From assembly GCF_024519455.1 (NCBI RefSeq), contig NZ_JALJRY010000019.1, forward strand, positions 62,001 through 126,000: a DNA stretch of 64,000 nucleotides, written 5' to 3'. The position numbers and the translations under genes are program-made. Below, piece after piece: positions 57,744-64,000 of the stretch (position 1 is the stretch's first letter; the number at the start of each line of letters is the position of its first letter). Below the pieces are notes generated by a model, which was given only the letters and a program-made list of their open reading frames with translations, had not been told where the DNA came from and ran no database searches. Source of the DNA: Streptomyces sp. STR69. GTDB taxonomy: Bacteria; Actinomycetota; Actinomycetes; Streptomycetales; Streptomycetaceae.

Positions 57744-59160
57744 TCAAAGGCCCTCCGCGTCGTCGATACGCGACTTCGCGACCTGGGAACCCCTGCTGCG
57801 GCTGCTGCGCGCCGACCGCGAGAAGCGGGATGCCACCGGATCCGCCGGGTCCACCGGATCCATCCGAGTGGCGGGACGTATCGATCGGTACAGCTGGAGC
57901 CTGGATCTACGGCGGCCACACCCGGCGCCGGGCCGGGCCGCCCAGGTCGAGGACATGCAGGAGGAGTTCGACGCGGCGGAGCGGGTGCAGAGCGCGCTCG
58001 CGGACGCCGGAATCGACTCCGTCTCCTTCGCCGCGGAGATCCACCGGACCGGACAGGCCGTCCTGCGCCTGTTCGAGCCCGGCCCGGCGGTCGATCCGGG
58101 CGTCGGCAACCCGCACCCCGGAGCGCTCCTCCTGGTCGACGGCGCCCTGCCCGAGCCCTGGCGCAGACTCCCCGACCCGGTGACCGGGGCGGCGCCCGCG
58201 CCCTCGGCGGACCCGGAGGCGTTGGAGAGGTCGCTGCGCGAGCGGCTGCCCGACGCCATCGGCGCGACGGAGGAGGAGATCGCCGCCACCGAGACCCGCC
58301 TCGGGTTCGCCCTGCCCGCCGAACTCAAGGCGCTGTACCGCGTGACCCGGGCCCGTTGGGAAGACCATGGCGGCGACTACGAAGCGGCGGAACGCGAGGC
58401 CGAGACGGTCGGTTGCGAGCTCTTCGACCTGGACGGCCTGTACGTCGCCGACGCTTCGTCCCGCCACTTCCGCTGGGGAATCGCGGCGGCGGAAGCCGTC
58501 GACACCCCGCCCGACGCGGCGGTGCAGGGTCTCGTCGGCTCACCGGGCTGGATCGCCTTCGGCGACAACGGCGGCGGCGACCGGCTGGCCGTAGACCTGA
58601 CACCCGGTCCCCGAGGGCACACGGGACAGGTCATCCTGCTCTCCCATGAGGAGGACACCGGCGCTTCCCTGATCGCCGACTCACTCACGGACCTGGTACT
58701 GGGCCGGACCGCCGAGGAAGGAGAACCCGCCGGCCCCGAGACGCAGCGACCGCCCCTCGTGGCCCGGGTCAACATCGCCGGCCTGAAGAGCGTCGAGGCC
58801 GCCGCGCACCCCCGTCTCGAAGTCCTGTCCATCGGAGTGTTGGACGGTGCGCCGCTCAGCCTCGCCCCGGTCCTCGGGCTGCCCGGCCTGCGGACCCTGA
58901 CCGCCTACCCCGGCACGCTGGCCGACCCGTCGGAGATCGCCGGGCTCACCGGACTGGAGTTCCTGGAACTCGGCCTGCGGGAATGGCGGGTGCTGCTCGA
59001 CGCGGACGCCGTGCCACGGGGCCTGTCGGCCGCCGCGATCGTCGCACACGGGGACTGGGACCCGGTGCCGGCCATGGCCCTCGCCAACGAGATCCTCGCC
59101 CTTCGGGACCGCCCCCTGATCGTCCAGACGGTCCTGGAAGGAGACGTGTCGGCCAGTTGA
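57736..59160 (+). CDS. SMI1/KNR4-family protein
   Basis: 474 residues from ATG 57736. The central part, about residues 175-325, is a SMI1/KNR4 domain: GATEEEIAATETRLGFALPA, ELKALYRVTRARWEDHGGDY, WIAFGDNGGGDRLAVDLTPG. N-terminal 130 residues are a separate domain; C-terminal 150 resemble leucine-rich repeats (LVARVNIAGLKSVEAAAHPR, TLTAYPGTLADPSEIAGLTG, LEFLELGLREWRVLLDAD). SMI1/KNR4 domains occur in bacterial immunity proteins that neutralise polymorphic toxins, but no toxin gene is adjacent. Confidence 0.85.
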   Translation: MVDQRPSASSIRDFATWEPLLRLLRADREKRDATGSAGSTGSIRVAGRIDRYSWSLDLRRPHPAPGRAAQVEDMQEEFDAAERVQSALADAGIDSVSFAAEIHRTGQAVLRLFEPGPAVDPGVGNPHPGALLLVDGALPEPWRRLPDPVTGAAPAPSADPEALERSLRERLPDAIGATEEEIAATETRLGFALPAELKALYRVTRARWEDHGGDYEAAEREAETVGCELFDLDGLYVADASSRHFRWGIAAAEAVDTPPDAAVQGLVGSPGWIAFGDNGGGDRLAVDLTPGPRGHTGQVILLSHEEDTGASLIADSLTDLVLGRTAEEGEPAGPETQRPPLVARVNIAGLKSVEAAAHPRLEVLSIGVLDGAPLSLAPVLGLPGLRTLTAYPGTLADPSEIAGLTGLEFLELGLREWRVLLDADAVPRGLSAAAIVAHGDWDPVPAMALANEILALRDRPLIVQTVLEGDVSAS

Positions 59161-59169
59161 GGACACCCG

Positions 59170-60132
59170 CTAGTCGAGAACACCCGCACCACCGTCCCCG
59201 TACCCCGTCCACGCCCGCAGCTTGTCCGGGTTGACCACCAACCACAGGTCGGTGATCAAGCCGTCGCGTACCTGCGCCGCGAGCACGGCGATCGTCGTAC
59301 CGGCGATCCGGACCGCGACACCGGGTGTGCCGTTGACGTCGTCCTCGACGAGTTCCATCTCGGGTTCCCGGCGCATGAGGCCGAGGAAGAGGCGGGCCAC
59401 CTTGTCCCGGCCGACGACCGGCCGCAGCGCGGCCCGCACCTTGCCGCCGCCGTCGCTGCGCGACTCGACGTCGGGGTCGAGCAGGGCGACGAGCGCGTCG
59501 AAGTCACCGGTCTCGCAGGCCTCGCGGAACGCGGAGACGACCCGCCCGTGCTCCTCGGCGGTACTGCCGCCGGGCGGCTTGCGGGCGAGTCGGTGGCGCG
59601 CGGACGAGGCGAGTTGGCGGCAGGCGGCCGGGGTGCGGCCCACCGTCTCGGCGATCTCGTTGAACGGCAGGCCGAAGACGTCGTGCAGGACGAAGGCGAC
59701 GCGCTCCGCCGGAGTCATCGAGTCCAGCAGCACGAGCATGCCCATGCTGACCGACTCGTCGAGGGTGATGCGGTCGGCGGGATCGTCCGCGCCCGCGCCG
59801 CCCGCGCCGGCCCAGGTGCCGCTGTGCCGGACCGGCTCGGGCAGCCACTCCCCGGTGTAACGCTCACGCCGGGCCCGCGCCGACCCGAGCTGGTCGAGGC
59901 AGATCCGCGAGGCGACCCGGGTCAGCCACGCGAGCGGCGCCTCGATCTCCCACCGCGCCTCCTCCGACAGGGCGTACCAACGGGCGTACGTCTCCTGTAC
60001 GACGTCCTCGGCGTCCTGCACCGAACCGAGCATCCGGTACCCGAGGTTGAGCAGTCGGCGGCGCTCGGCCATGAGGGCACCGAGGGTGGGGTCCTGGCCC
60101 GGTCCGGGCGGGGGCTGGGGCGGGGTGGGCAC
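59170..60132 (-). CDS. ECF41-group RNA polymerase sigma factor (SigJ-like)
   Basis: 320 residues. Sigma region 2 is RRRLLNLGYRMLGSVQDAED, VVQETYARWYALSEE; region 4 is MTPAERVAFVLHDVFGLPFN, EIAETVGRTPAACRQLASSA. Characteristic ECF41 marks are all present: WLPEP between regions, and a C-terminal SnoaL-like domain with DGGGKVRAALRPVVGRDKVA and the final NPDKL. That C-terminal extension both activates and restrains the sigma, replacing an anti-sigma. Last gene of a three-gene operon with an NmrA-like reductase and a membrane protein, as is usual for ECF41. Confidence 0.93.
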   Translation of the reverse strand: MPTPPQPPPGPGQDPTLGALMAERRRLLNLGYRMLGSVQDAEDVVQETYARWYALSEEARWEIEAPLAWLTRVASRICLDQLGSARARRERYTGEWLPEPVRHSGTWAGAGGAGADDPADRITLDESVSMGMLVLLDSMTPAERVAFVLHDVFGLPFNEIAETVGRTPAACRQLASSARHRLARKPPGGSTAEEHGRVVSAFREACETGDFDALVALLDPDVESRSDGGGKVRAALRPVVGRDKVARLFLGLMRREPEMELVEDDVNGTPGVAVRIAGTTIAVLAAQVRDGLITDLWLVVNPDKLRAWTGYGDGGAGVLD

Positions 60133-60139
60133 GGCGGGG

Positions 60140-60922
60140 TCATCCTCCCTGGACAGTGGGCTTCTCGGACCCGACGTGCTGGGCGAGCCATTCGTCGAAC
60201 GTCTGGCTGCCGCGCGGCCCCAACGGCTCGCCGGGGACCGGCAGTTGCCCGTCCCCCGTCATCGCCGCCCCGGTCGCGCCCGGCATCCGCACCGGCAGCA
60301 GCAGCCGGCGCTCGTGCCGGGCCCGCAGCAGCCGGCGCACCATGTCGACGAGTTGTTCGACGCGCGGTCCGGCGAGGTCGGGGGCCATGCCCCGGGCGGG
60401 GGCGAGGGCGAGTTCCACCAGGTGCCGGGCCACTTCGCGGGCCGCGATCGGCTGGGTCCGCATCCGGGGCACCACCGCGAGAGGCCCCGGGACCCGGTCG
60501 AGGGTCTGCGCGGCGAACTCGTGGAACTGGGTGGCGCGCAGCACCGTCCACGGCAGCGGGCCGTTCGCCACCACGTCCTCCTGCCGGAGTTTGCCCCGGT
60601 AGTAGCCGAGGCCGACCCGGTCGATGCCGACGATCGACAGCACCACGTGATGCCGTACGCCGGCCCGCGCTCCCGCGTCGAGCAGGTTGTGCCCGACGGT
60701 GTCGAAGAACGCGACGGCCTTCTTCGCGCTCGTCGTCGTCACATTGCTCACGTCGATGACCGCTTCCACCCCCTCCAGTGCGGCATCGAGCCCGGCGCCG
60801 CCCGCGACGAGGTCCACGCCCCGCGACCGGCTCAGCACCACCGCTTCGTGTCCTGCCACGGCCAGCTCCTCGACCACGTACCGGCCGACCAGCCCGGTCC
60901 CGCCCGCCACCGCGATCCGCAT
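60140..60922 (-). CDS. NmrA-like NAD(P)-dependent reductase/epimerase
   Basis: 260 residues from ATG 60922, preceded by AAGGAGCGGAACGGT; a second ATG at 60940 is six codons earlier without a site. RIAVAGGTGLVGRYVVEELA is the GxxGxxG Rossmann motif; VLSRSRGVDLVAGGAGLDAA, AVIDVSNVTTTSAKKAVAFF, and YYRGKLRQEDVVANGPLPWT lead through the catalytic region, with VLRATQFHEFAAQTLDRVPG after it. The lack of YxxxK fits atypical SDR/NmrA. Such reductases are the usual ECF41 partner. Ends 8 bp before the sigma gene. Confidence 0.88.
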   Translation of the reverse strand: MRIAVAGGTGLVGRYVVEELAVAGHEAVVLSRSRGVDLVAGGAGLDAALEGVEAVIDVSNVTTTSAKKAVAFFDTVGHNLLDAGARAGVRHHVVLSIVGIDRVGLGYYRGKLRQEDVVANGPLPWTVLRATQFHEFAAQTLDRVPGPLAVVPRMRTQPIAAREVARHLVELALAPARGMAPDLAGPRVEQLVDMVRRLLRARHERRLLLPVRMPGATGAAMTGDGQLPVPGEPLGPRGSQTFDEWLAQHVGSEKPTVQGG

Positions 60923-60936
60923 ACCGTTCCGCTCCT

Positions 60937-61377
60937 TCATCGGGGGTCACCCCGTCGCGCCGAGAGGGCCGACGCCGGCACTGACACCGGCACCAGCAGC
61001 ACCGCCGCCAGCAGTACCAGCGCGGCCAGGAAAACCACGTTGAGTACCTGGTCACGGGTGCCGTACATGTCGAGGTGCTGTACGTGGTAGCTGAAGTGCA
61101 GCACGTTGAAGACCAGCCACACCGCACCCGTCGTCTGCACCAGCCTGGTGTTCCGCACCTGGCGCAGCGCGACGAGCGTCAGACAGGCCAGCGCGAGGAA
61201 CATGGCTCCCGCGTCCTTGGCGAGGTGCTCGTTGTAGGGCCCCAACTGGGGCAACCAGCTCAGTCCGAGGCCCGGGAAGTTCGCGTACCACCGCGTCGGC
61301 GCGAAATAGGCCCAGGTCCCTGTGTACAGGCTGACCACGGCCAGCAGGCCGAGGCTGACGTACCGGATTCTGTTCAT
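60937..61377 (-). CDS. Four-helix membrane protein (DoxX-like)
   Basis: 146 residues from ATG 61377. Helices: RYVSLGLLAVVSLYTGTWAY, DAGAMFLALACLTLVALRQV, LVQTTGAVWLVFNVLHFSYH and VLNVVFLAALVLLAAVLLVP. It resembles the small DoxX/DUF4345-type membrane proteins and ends 14 bp before the NmrA-like gene; probably the first gene of the ECF41 operon. Function unknown. Confidence 0.75.
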   Translation of the reverse strand: MNRIRYVSLGLLAVVSLYTGTWAYFAPTRWYANFPGLGLSWLPQLGPYNEHLAKDAGAMFLALACLTLVALRQVRNTRLVQTTGAVWLVFNVLHFSYHVQHLDMYGTRDQVLNVVFLAALVLLAAVLLVPVSVPASALSARRGDPR

Positions 61378-61419
61378 ACGTCTACGACGACGCAGCCTCC
61401 GAGAATGTCAGGGCAGCTG

Positions 61420-61893
61420 TCAGGGCCGGGGTCGGCCGGGCGCCTCCCGCACCATGAACACGTCCACCGGATCCTCGTACTCCCCGGTCTCCACGGTGAA
61501 CCCGTGCCGCGCGTACAGCCGCCGGGCAGGACTCCCCCGCAACACATTCAGCCGCACGACGTGGACACCGTCACGGTCGCACCGCTCCAGCAGCTCGCCC
61601 AGCACACCGGACCCGATGCCGCCGCCCTGGAACCCCGGCGCGAGATAGAAGTGCTCCAGCCAGTGGCAGCGGGCGTCCGCGTCCGGCCGTAGCGCCACGC
61701 AGCCGGCGAACGCGCCGTCGACCTCGATCACCCAGGTGTGCCCCGGCTCGAACCCGTCCCGCAGCCGCTGCCGCACGCGCCGCTCGTCGTAGCGCCCGAG
61801 CCGTTCCAGATCCGCCCGGAGCACGACCGCCCGCAGCTCGGCCACGCTCTCGACGTCCGCCCGCACCGCAGGCCGTATCGCCCAGTCCGCCAT
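61420..61893 (-). CDS. GNAT family N-acetyltransferase
   Basis: 157 residues from ATG 61893. WAIRPAVRADVESVAELRAV, GHTWVIEVDGAFAGCVALRP and HWLEHFYLAPGFQGGGIGSG with the acetyl-CoA loop QGGGIG, then LNVLRGSPARRLYARHGFTV. Complete GNAT fold. Substrate unknown. Next to the divergent kinase-like gene at 61962. Confidence 0.88.
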   Translation of the reverse strand: MADWAIRPAVRADVESVAELRAVVLRADLERLGRYDERRVRQRLRDGFEPGHTWVIEVDGAFAGCVALRPDADARCHWLEHFYLAPGFQGGGIGSGVLGELLERCDRDGVHVVRLNVLRGSPARRLYARHGFTVETGEYEDPVDVFMVREAPGRPRP

Positions 61894-61961
61894 GATCACC
61901 ACGGTAGCGCGGGCCGGAAATCCGATGGATCACCCATCGGCCCGGATGCTGGAATGACGCG

Positions 61962-62999
61962 ATGCACGATGACAACACGTCGCAGGTCATCGACCGCGGA
62001 CAGCACGAGGGCGCCAAGACGCCCTGGGATCAGGAGACTTGGCGGCACGCGGCCCTCGGCTGGGCCCGGCGCGAACTCGCGGCGCGGGGGCTGCGCGAGA
62101 CGGGCCGGCTGGGTGTGCGGCTGCGCCCCTGGTCGGTCCTGGTCCGGATCCCCGTCGAAGGATCGAGGGAAGGTCCCCGCCGAACTGCCGTATGGCTGAA
62201 GGCCAATCCGCCGGCCGGTGCCTTCGAGGCACCGCTCACCGCCGCACTGGCTCGCTGGGTCCCGGAGTACGTCCTGGAACCCCTCGCCGTCGACGCCGAC
62301 CGCGGCTGGTCCCTGCTCCCCCACGGCGGCGAACTCTTCCGGCAGGTCCTCGACCGCACCCCCGCCGATCCCCGTGCCTGGGAGGAACCACTCCGCCAGT
62401 ACGCGACGATGCAACGCGCCCTGATCCCGCACACCAAGGAACTCGAACAACTCGGCGTCCCCAGCGCCCGGACGACGGCCCTCCCCGAAGTCTTCGACAA
62501 GGTGGTGCAGTTCATCGAGACCACCACCGAACCGGACATCGCCCCCGCCCAACTGCATGCGCTACGGCCGCTGTTGCGCGAACTGTGCGCCGAACTCGCC
62601 GAGTTGGGCATCCCCGACTCGCTCGACCACTCCGACCTGCACGACGGCCAGCTGTTCCACCCGGAGCCCGGCCGTTACACCTTCTTCGACTGGGGCGACG
62701 CCGCGGTCTCGCACCCCTTCTGCAGTTTCCTGGTCCCGGCCGGGCGGGTCCGCGAACGGTACGGCCCCGAGGCGCTGCCCCGGCTGCGGGACGCCTACCT
62801 GGAGCCCTGGACGGGAAACGGCCACTCCGCCCCGGAACTGCGCCGCGCGCTGACCCTCGCGACCCGGCTCGGCGTCATCGGCCGCGCGGCAGCCTGGAAC
62901 CGGCACTTCCCCGGCGCCTCCGCGGCTACCCGCACGGCGGGCGCGACGGAGAGCGCCAAGTCACTGCTGAAACTGTCGTCCGACGAGCCCCTGTTGTAG
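61962..62999 (+). CDS. APH-fold kinase (aminoglycoside phosphotransferase family)
   Basis: 345 residues from ATG 61962. The N-lobe has RTAVWLKANPPAGAFEAPLT with the ATP lysine, then WSLLPHGGELFRQVLDRTPA. The catalytic loop is SLDHSDLHDGQLFHPEPGRY (HSDLHDGQ in place of HGDxxxxN) and the metal Asp is in FFDWGDAAVSHPFCSFLV. This sequence type is common in Streptomyces as a hypothetical kinase; the substrate is not known. Distinct from the kinase-like gene at 54721. Confidence 0.85.
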   Translation: MHDDNTSQVIDRGQHEGAKTPWDQETWRHAALGWARRELAARGLRETGRLGVRLRPWSVLVRIPVEGSREGPRRTAVWLKANPPAGAFEAPLTAALARWVPEYVLEPLAVDADRGWSLLPHGGELFRQVLDRTPADPRAWEEPLRQYATMQRALIPHTKELEQLGVPSARTTALPEVFDKVVQFIETTTEPDIAPAQLHALRPLLRELCAELAELGIPDSLDHSDLHDGQLFHPEPGRYTFFDWGDAAVSHPFCSFLVPAGRVRERYGPEALPRLRDAYLEPWTGNGHSAPELRRALTLATRLGVIGRAAAWNRHFPGASAATRTAGATESAKSLLKLSSDEPLL

Positions 63000-63008
63000 A
63001 GAACCCCG

Positions 63009-63509
63009 TCACCGGTTGGCCGCCAACCACACCTCCATCGAGGCGAGATCCGCATCCGTGATCCCGTACCGATGGTCGACGCGCTGCAGCAGGGCCCGTC
63101 CGGGGTGTTGGGCGGTCACCCAGTCGCGGTCGGCGTCCCCGATCTCGTCGTCCACCCAGACGAAGGGCCGGCCGGCGGCCCAGGCGACCAGCAGCCGGGT
63201 CTTCCAGTGCAGCCGCCCGCCCGCGCCGTCCCCGACCCCGTCCTCGGCCGGGTCGGGCCAGTCCACCAGGGGCAGTTGGGGCAGACCGAGCCAGGGCGCG
63301 ACACACGTGTTCGCGTCGTCCATCCAGGTCGTCGCCCACACCAGTTCGCACCGCAACGCCGCGAGCCGTGGTCCGAGCGAGGGGTCGATGCGGGTCAGCA
63401 GTGGAGGGGCATCGGCTGCGGGCGGCGCGAAGTCGGAGTCGTACACCGGGTACGGGTGGGACGCGCCGAAGGGCAGCAGTGTCCCGTCGACATCGAGGAA
63501 GAGAAGCAT
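63009..63509 (-). CDS. HAD-fold hydrolase
   Basis: 166 residues. The nucleophile Asp is in LLFLDVDGTLLPFGASHPYP, and the later acidic pair in FVWVDDEIGDADRDWVTAQH. TRIDPSLGPRLAALRCELVW, ATTWMDDANTCVAPWLGLP in between suits the HAD-domain proteins often seen as stand-alone genes in Streptomyces. Small-molecule phosphatase or secondary fold only; substrate unknown. Confidence 0.85.
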   Translation of the reverse strand: MLLFLDVDGTLLPFGASHPYPVYDSDFAPPAADAPPLLTRIDPSLGPRLAALRCELVWATTWMDDANTCVAPWLGLPQLPLVDWPDPAEDGVGDGAGGRLHWKTRLLVAWAAGRPFVWVDDEIGDADRDWVTAQHPGRALLQRVDHRYGITDADLASMEVWLAANR

Positions 63510-63527
63510 CAGGAAGCCCCTCCCGGG

Positions 63528-64000
63528 TCAACCCTCGAAACCGCCCGCACGCAACAGCTCATCGACCCGCGCCCGATGCGCCTTCTCCCAGTCGTCGAGG
63601 GTCTCGCCGGACTCCTTCTCCAGCCGGGCCCGTGCAGCGGTGAGGATCTCCGTCCCGCGGGCGGCCGGTACGACCACGATCCCCTCCTCGTCGGCCACCA
63701 CGATGTCCCCGGCGTCGACGACGGCTCCGCCGCAGCGCACGCGTTCGTTCAAGGGCCGTACGGCCTTCTTGACGCCCGGGATCGGGATGACACCGCGGGC
63801 GAAGACGGGGAAGCCCGCCGCCTTTACCTCGCCGAGGTCACGGATCACCCCGTCGAGGACGAAGCCGGCGATGCCCCGCCGCGCGGCGATGGCGCACACG
63901 TTTCCGCCGGCGAGGGCGTAGTCCAGGTCGCCGGACTCCACCACGACGATCGAGTCCGGCTCGGCGCGGTAGATGGCGGCGTGCAGCATGAGGTTGTCAC
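63528..64000 (-). CDS. RraA/dimethylmenaquinone-methyltransferase-like protein (5' cut by window)
   Basis: The frame runs out of the window; DNLMLHAAIYRAEPDSIVVV continues through GGNVCAIAARRGIAGFVLDG, VIRDLGEVKAAGFPVFARGV and AVVDAGDIVVADEEGIVVVP, the RraA fold. The metal-binding GDxxxADxxGVVVVP and the RxxxxVRD-like patch (DGVIRD) are those of 4-carboxy-4-hydroxy-2-oxoadipate or HMG aldolases rather than the RNase-E inhibitor RraA, which actinobacteria do not need. Probably cleaves a 4-hydroxy-2-oxo acid. About 60 N-terminal residues are missing from view. Confidence 0.85.
   Translation of the reverse strand, partial: DNLMLHAAIYRAEPDSIVVVESGDLDYALAGGNVCAIAARRGIAGFVLDGVIRDLGEVKAAGFPVFARGVIPIPGVKKAVRPLNERVRCGGAVVDAGDIVVADEEGIVVVPAARGTEILTAARARLEKESGETLDDWEKAHRARVDELLRAGGFEG

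Noticed and set aside
61378..61430. ECF41 promoter (TGTCACA / CGTC) before the operon
   Set aside because: TGACATT and CGTC occur but the spacing is 12-15 rather than about 16-17; not convincing by eye.

Overview
This is high-GC actinobacterial DNA, almost certainly from a Streptomyces chromosome. The signs are strong G/C bias at third codon positions, GTG/TTG starts, GGAGG-type ribosome sites, and marker genes such as msiK (sugar-importer ATPase), mshA (mycothiol synthesis), phoR-phoP-phoU, carD, an ECF41 sigma factor and a lone tRNA-Thr. From memory, the gene order from about 17.5 to 31.6 kb (msiK, nucleotidyltransferase, DoxX, rlmB, cysS, ispF, ispD, carD, lipoprotein, phoP, phoR, phoU, DUF4242) and again from 40.2 to 54.6 kb (gpmA, ybjN, mshA, methyltransferase, NlpC/P60, PP2C phosphatase, DUF2516, HBHA-like, HTH) matches the conserved core around SCO4240-SCO4197 of S. 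coelicolor. No search was run to confirm this.

Layout. 1-17 kb is accessory and partly decayed. It holds two MFS exporters, an amino-acid-oxidase-like flavoenzyme, a rhomboid-like membrane protein, a GNAT, a DUF4037 protein, the wreck of a nitrate/sulfonate-type ABC importer (6.2-7.1 kb), a CorA transporter, a six-cysteine secreted protein with a decayed second copy, a three-gene ABC membrane system (10.5-13.1 kb), a truncated GNAT, an S66 LD-carboxypeptidase and an 8-bp minisatellite. 17.2-33.5 kb is core: tRNA-Thr, msiK, the IspD-IspF/CysS/RlmB block, CarD, PhoRP with a clear PHO box facing phoU, two small metal-protein candidates and a secreted sedolisin (S53).

34.2-40.1 kb is an accessory island and the most interesting part. 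On the minus strand a probable operon encodes an NTF2-like membrane lipo/anchor protein, a 538-residue two-TM protein, and a TIR-domain protein. The last two share a 19-residue motif (GDNSQxIxGGxNxxFGYNY) at the C-terminus of one and the N-terminus of the other, which looks like a paired amyloid-type adaptor motif. Converging on the TIR gene is a two-TM protein with a ThsA-type Macro domain, as in type II Thoeris. Divergent from that is a SARP-like transcription factor carrying a second copy of the same Macro domain. My reading is a TIR-signal immune or stress system with one upstream sensor partner and two signal readers: a membrane effector and a transcriptional regulator.

40.2-54.6 kb returns to core genes, with an added MFS exporter, an AraC/DUF2000 pair, two methyltransferases and a secreted beta-helix protein. 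54.7-64 kb is accessory metabolism and regulation: two APH-like kinases, a TetR/flavin monooxygenase pair with a palindromic operator candidate, an SMI1/KNR4 protein, an ECF41 sigma factor operon, a GNAT, a HAD-fold protein and an RraA-family protein cut by the window end.

Several genes (ends near 5.1, 44.46, 52.97 and 54.18 kb) carry short tandem duplications of their own 3' end including the stop codon, a repeated pattern noted under findings.
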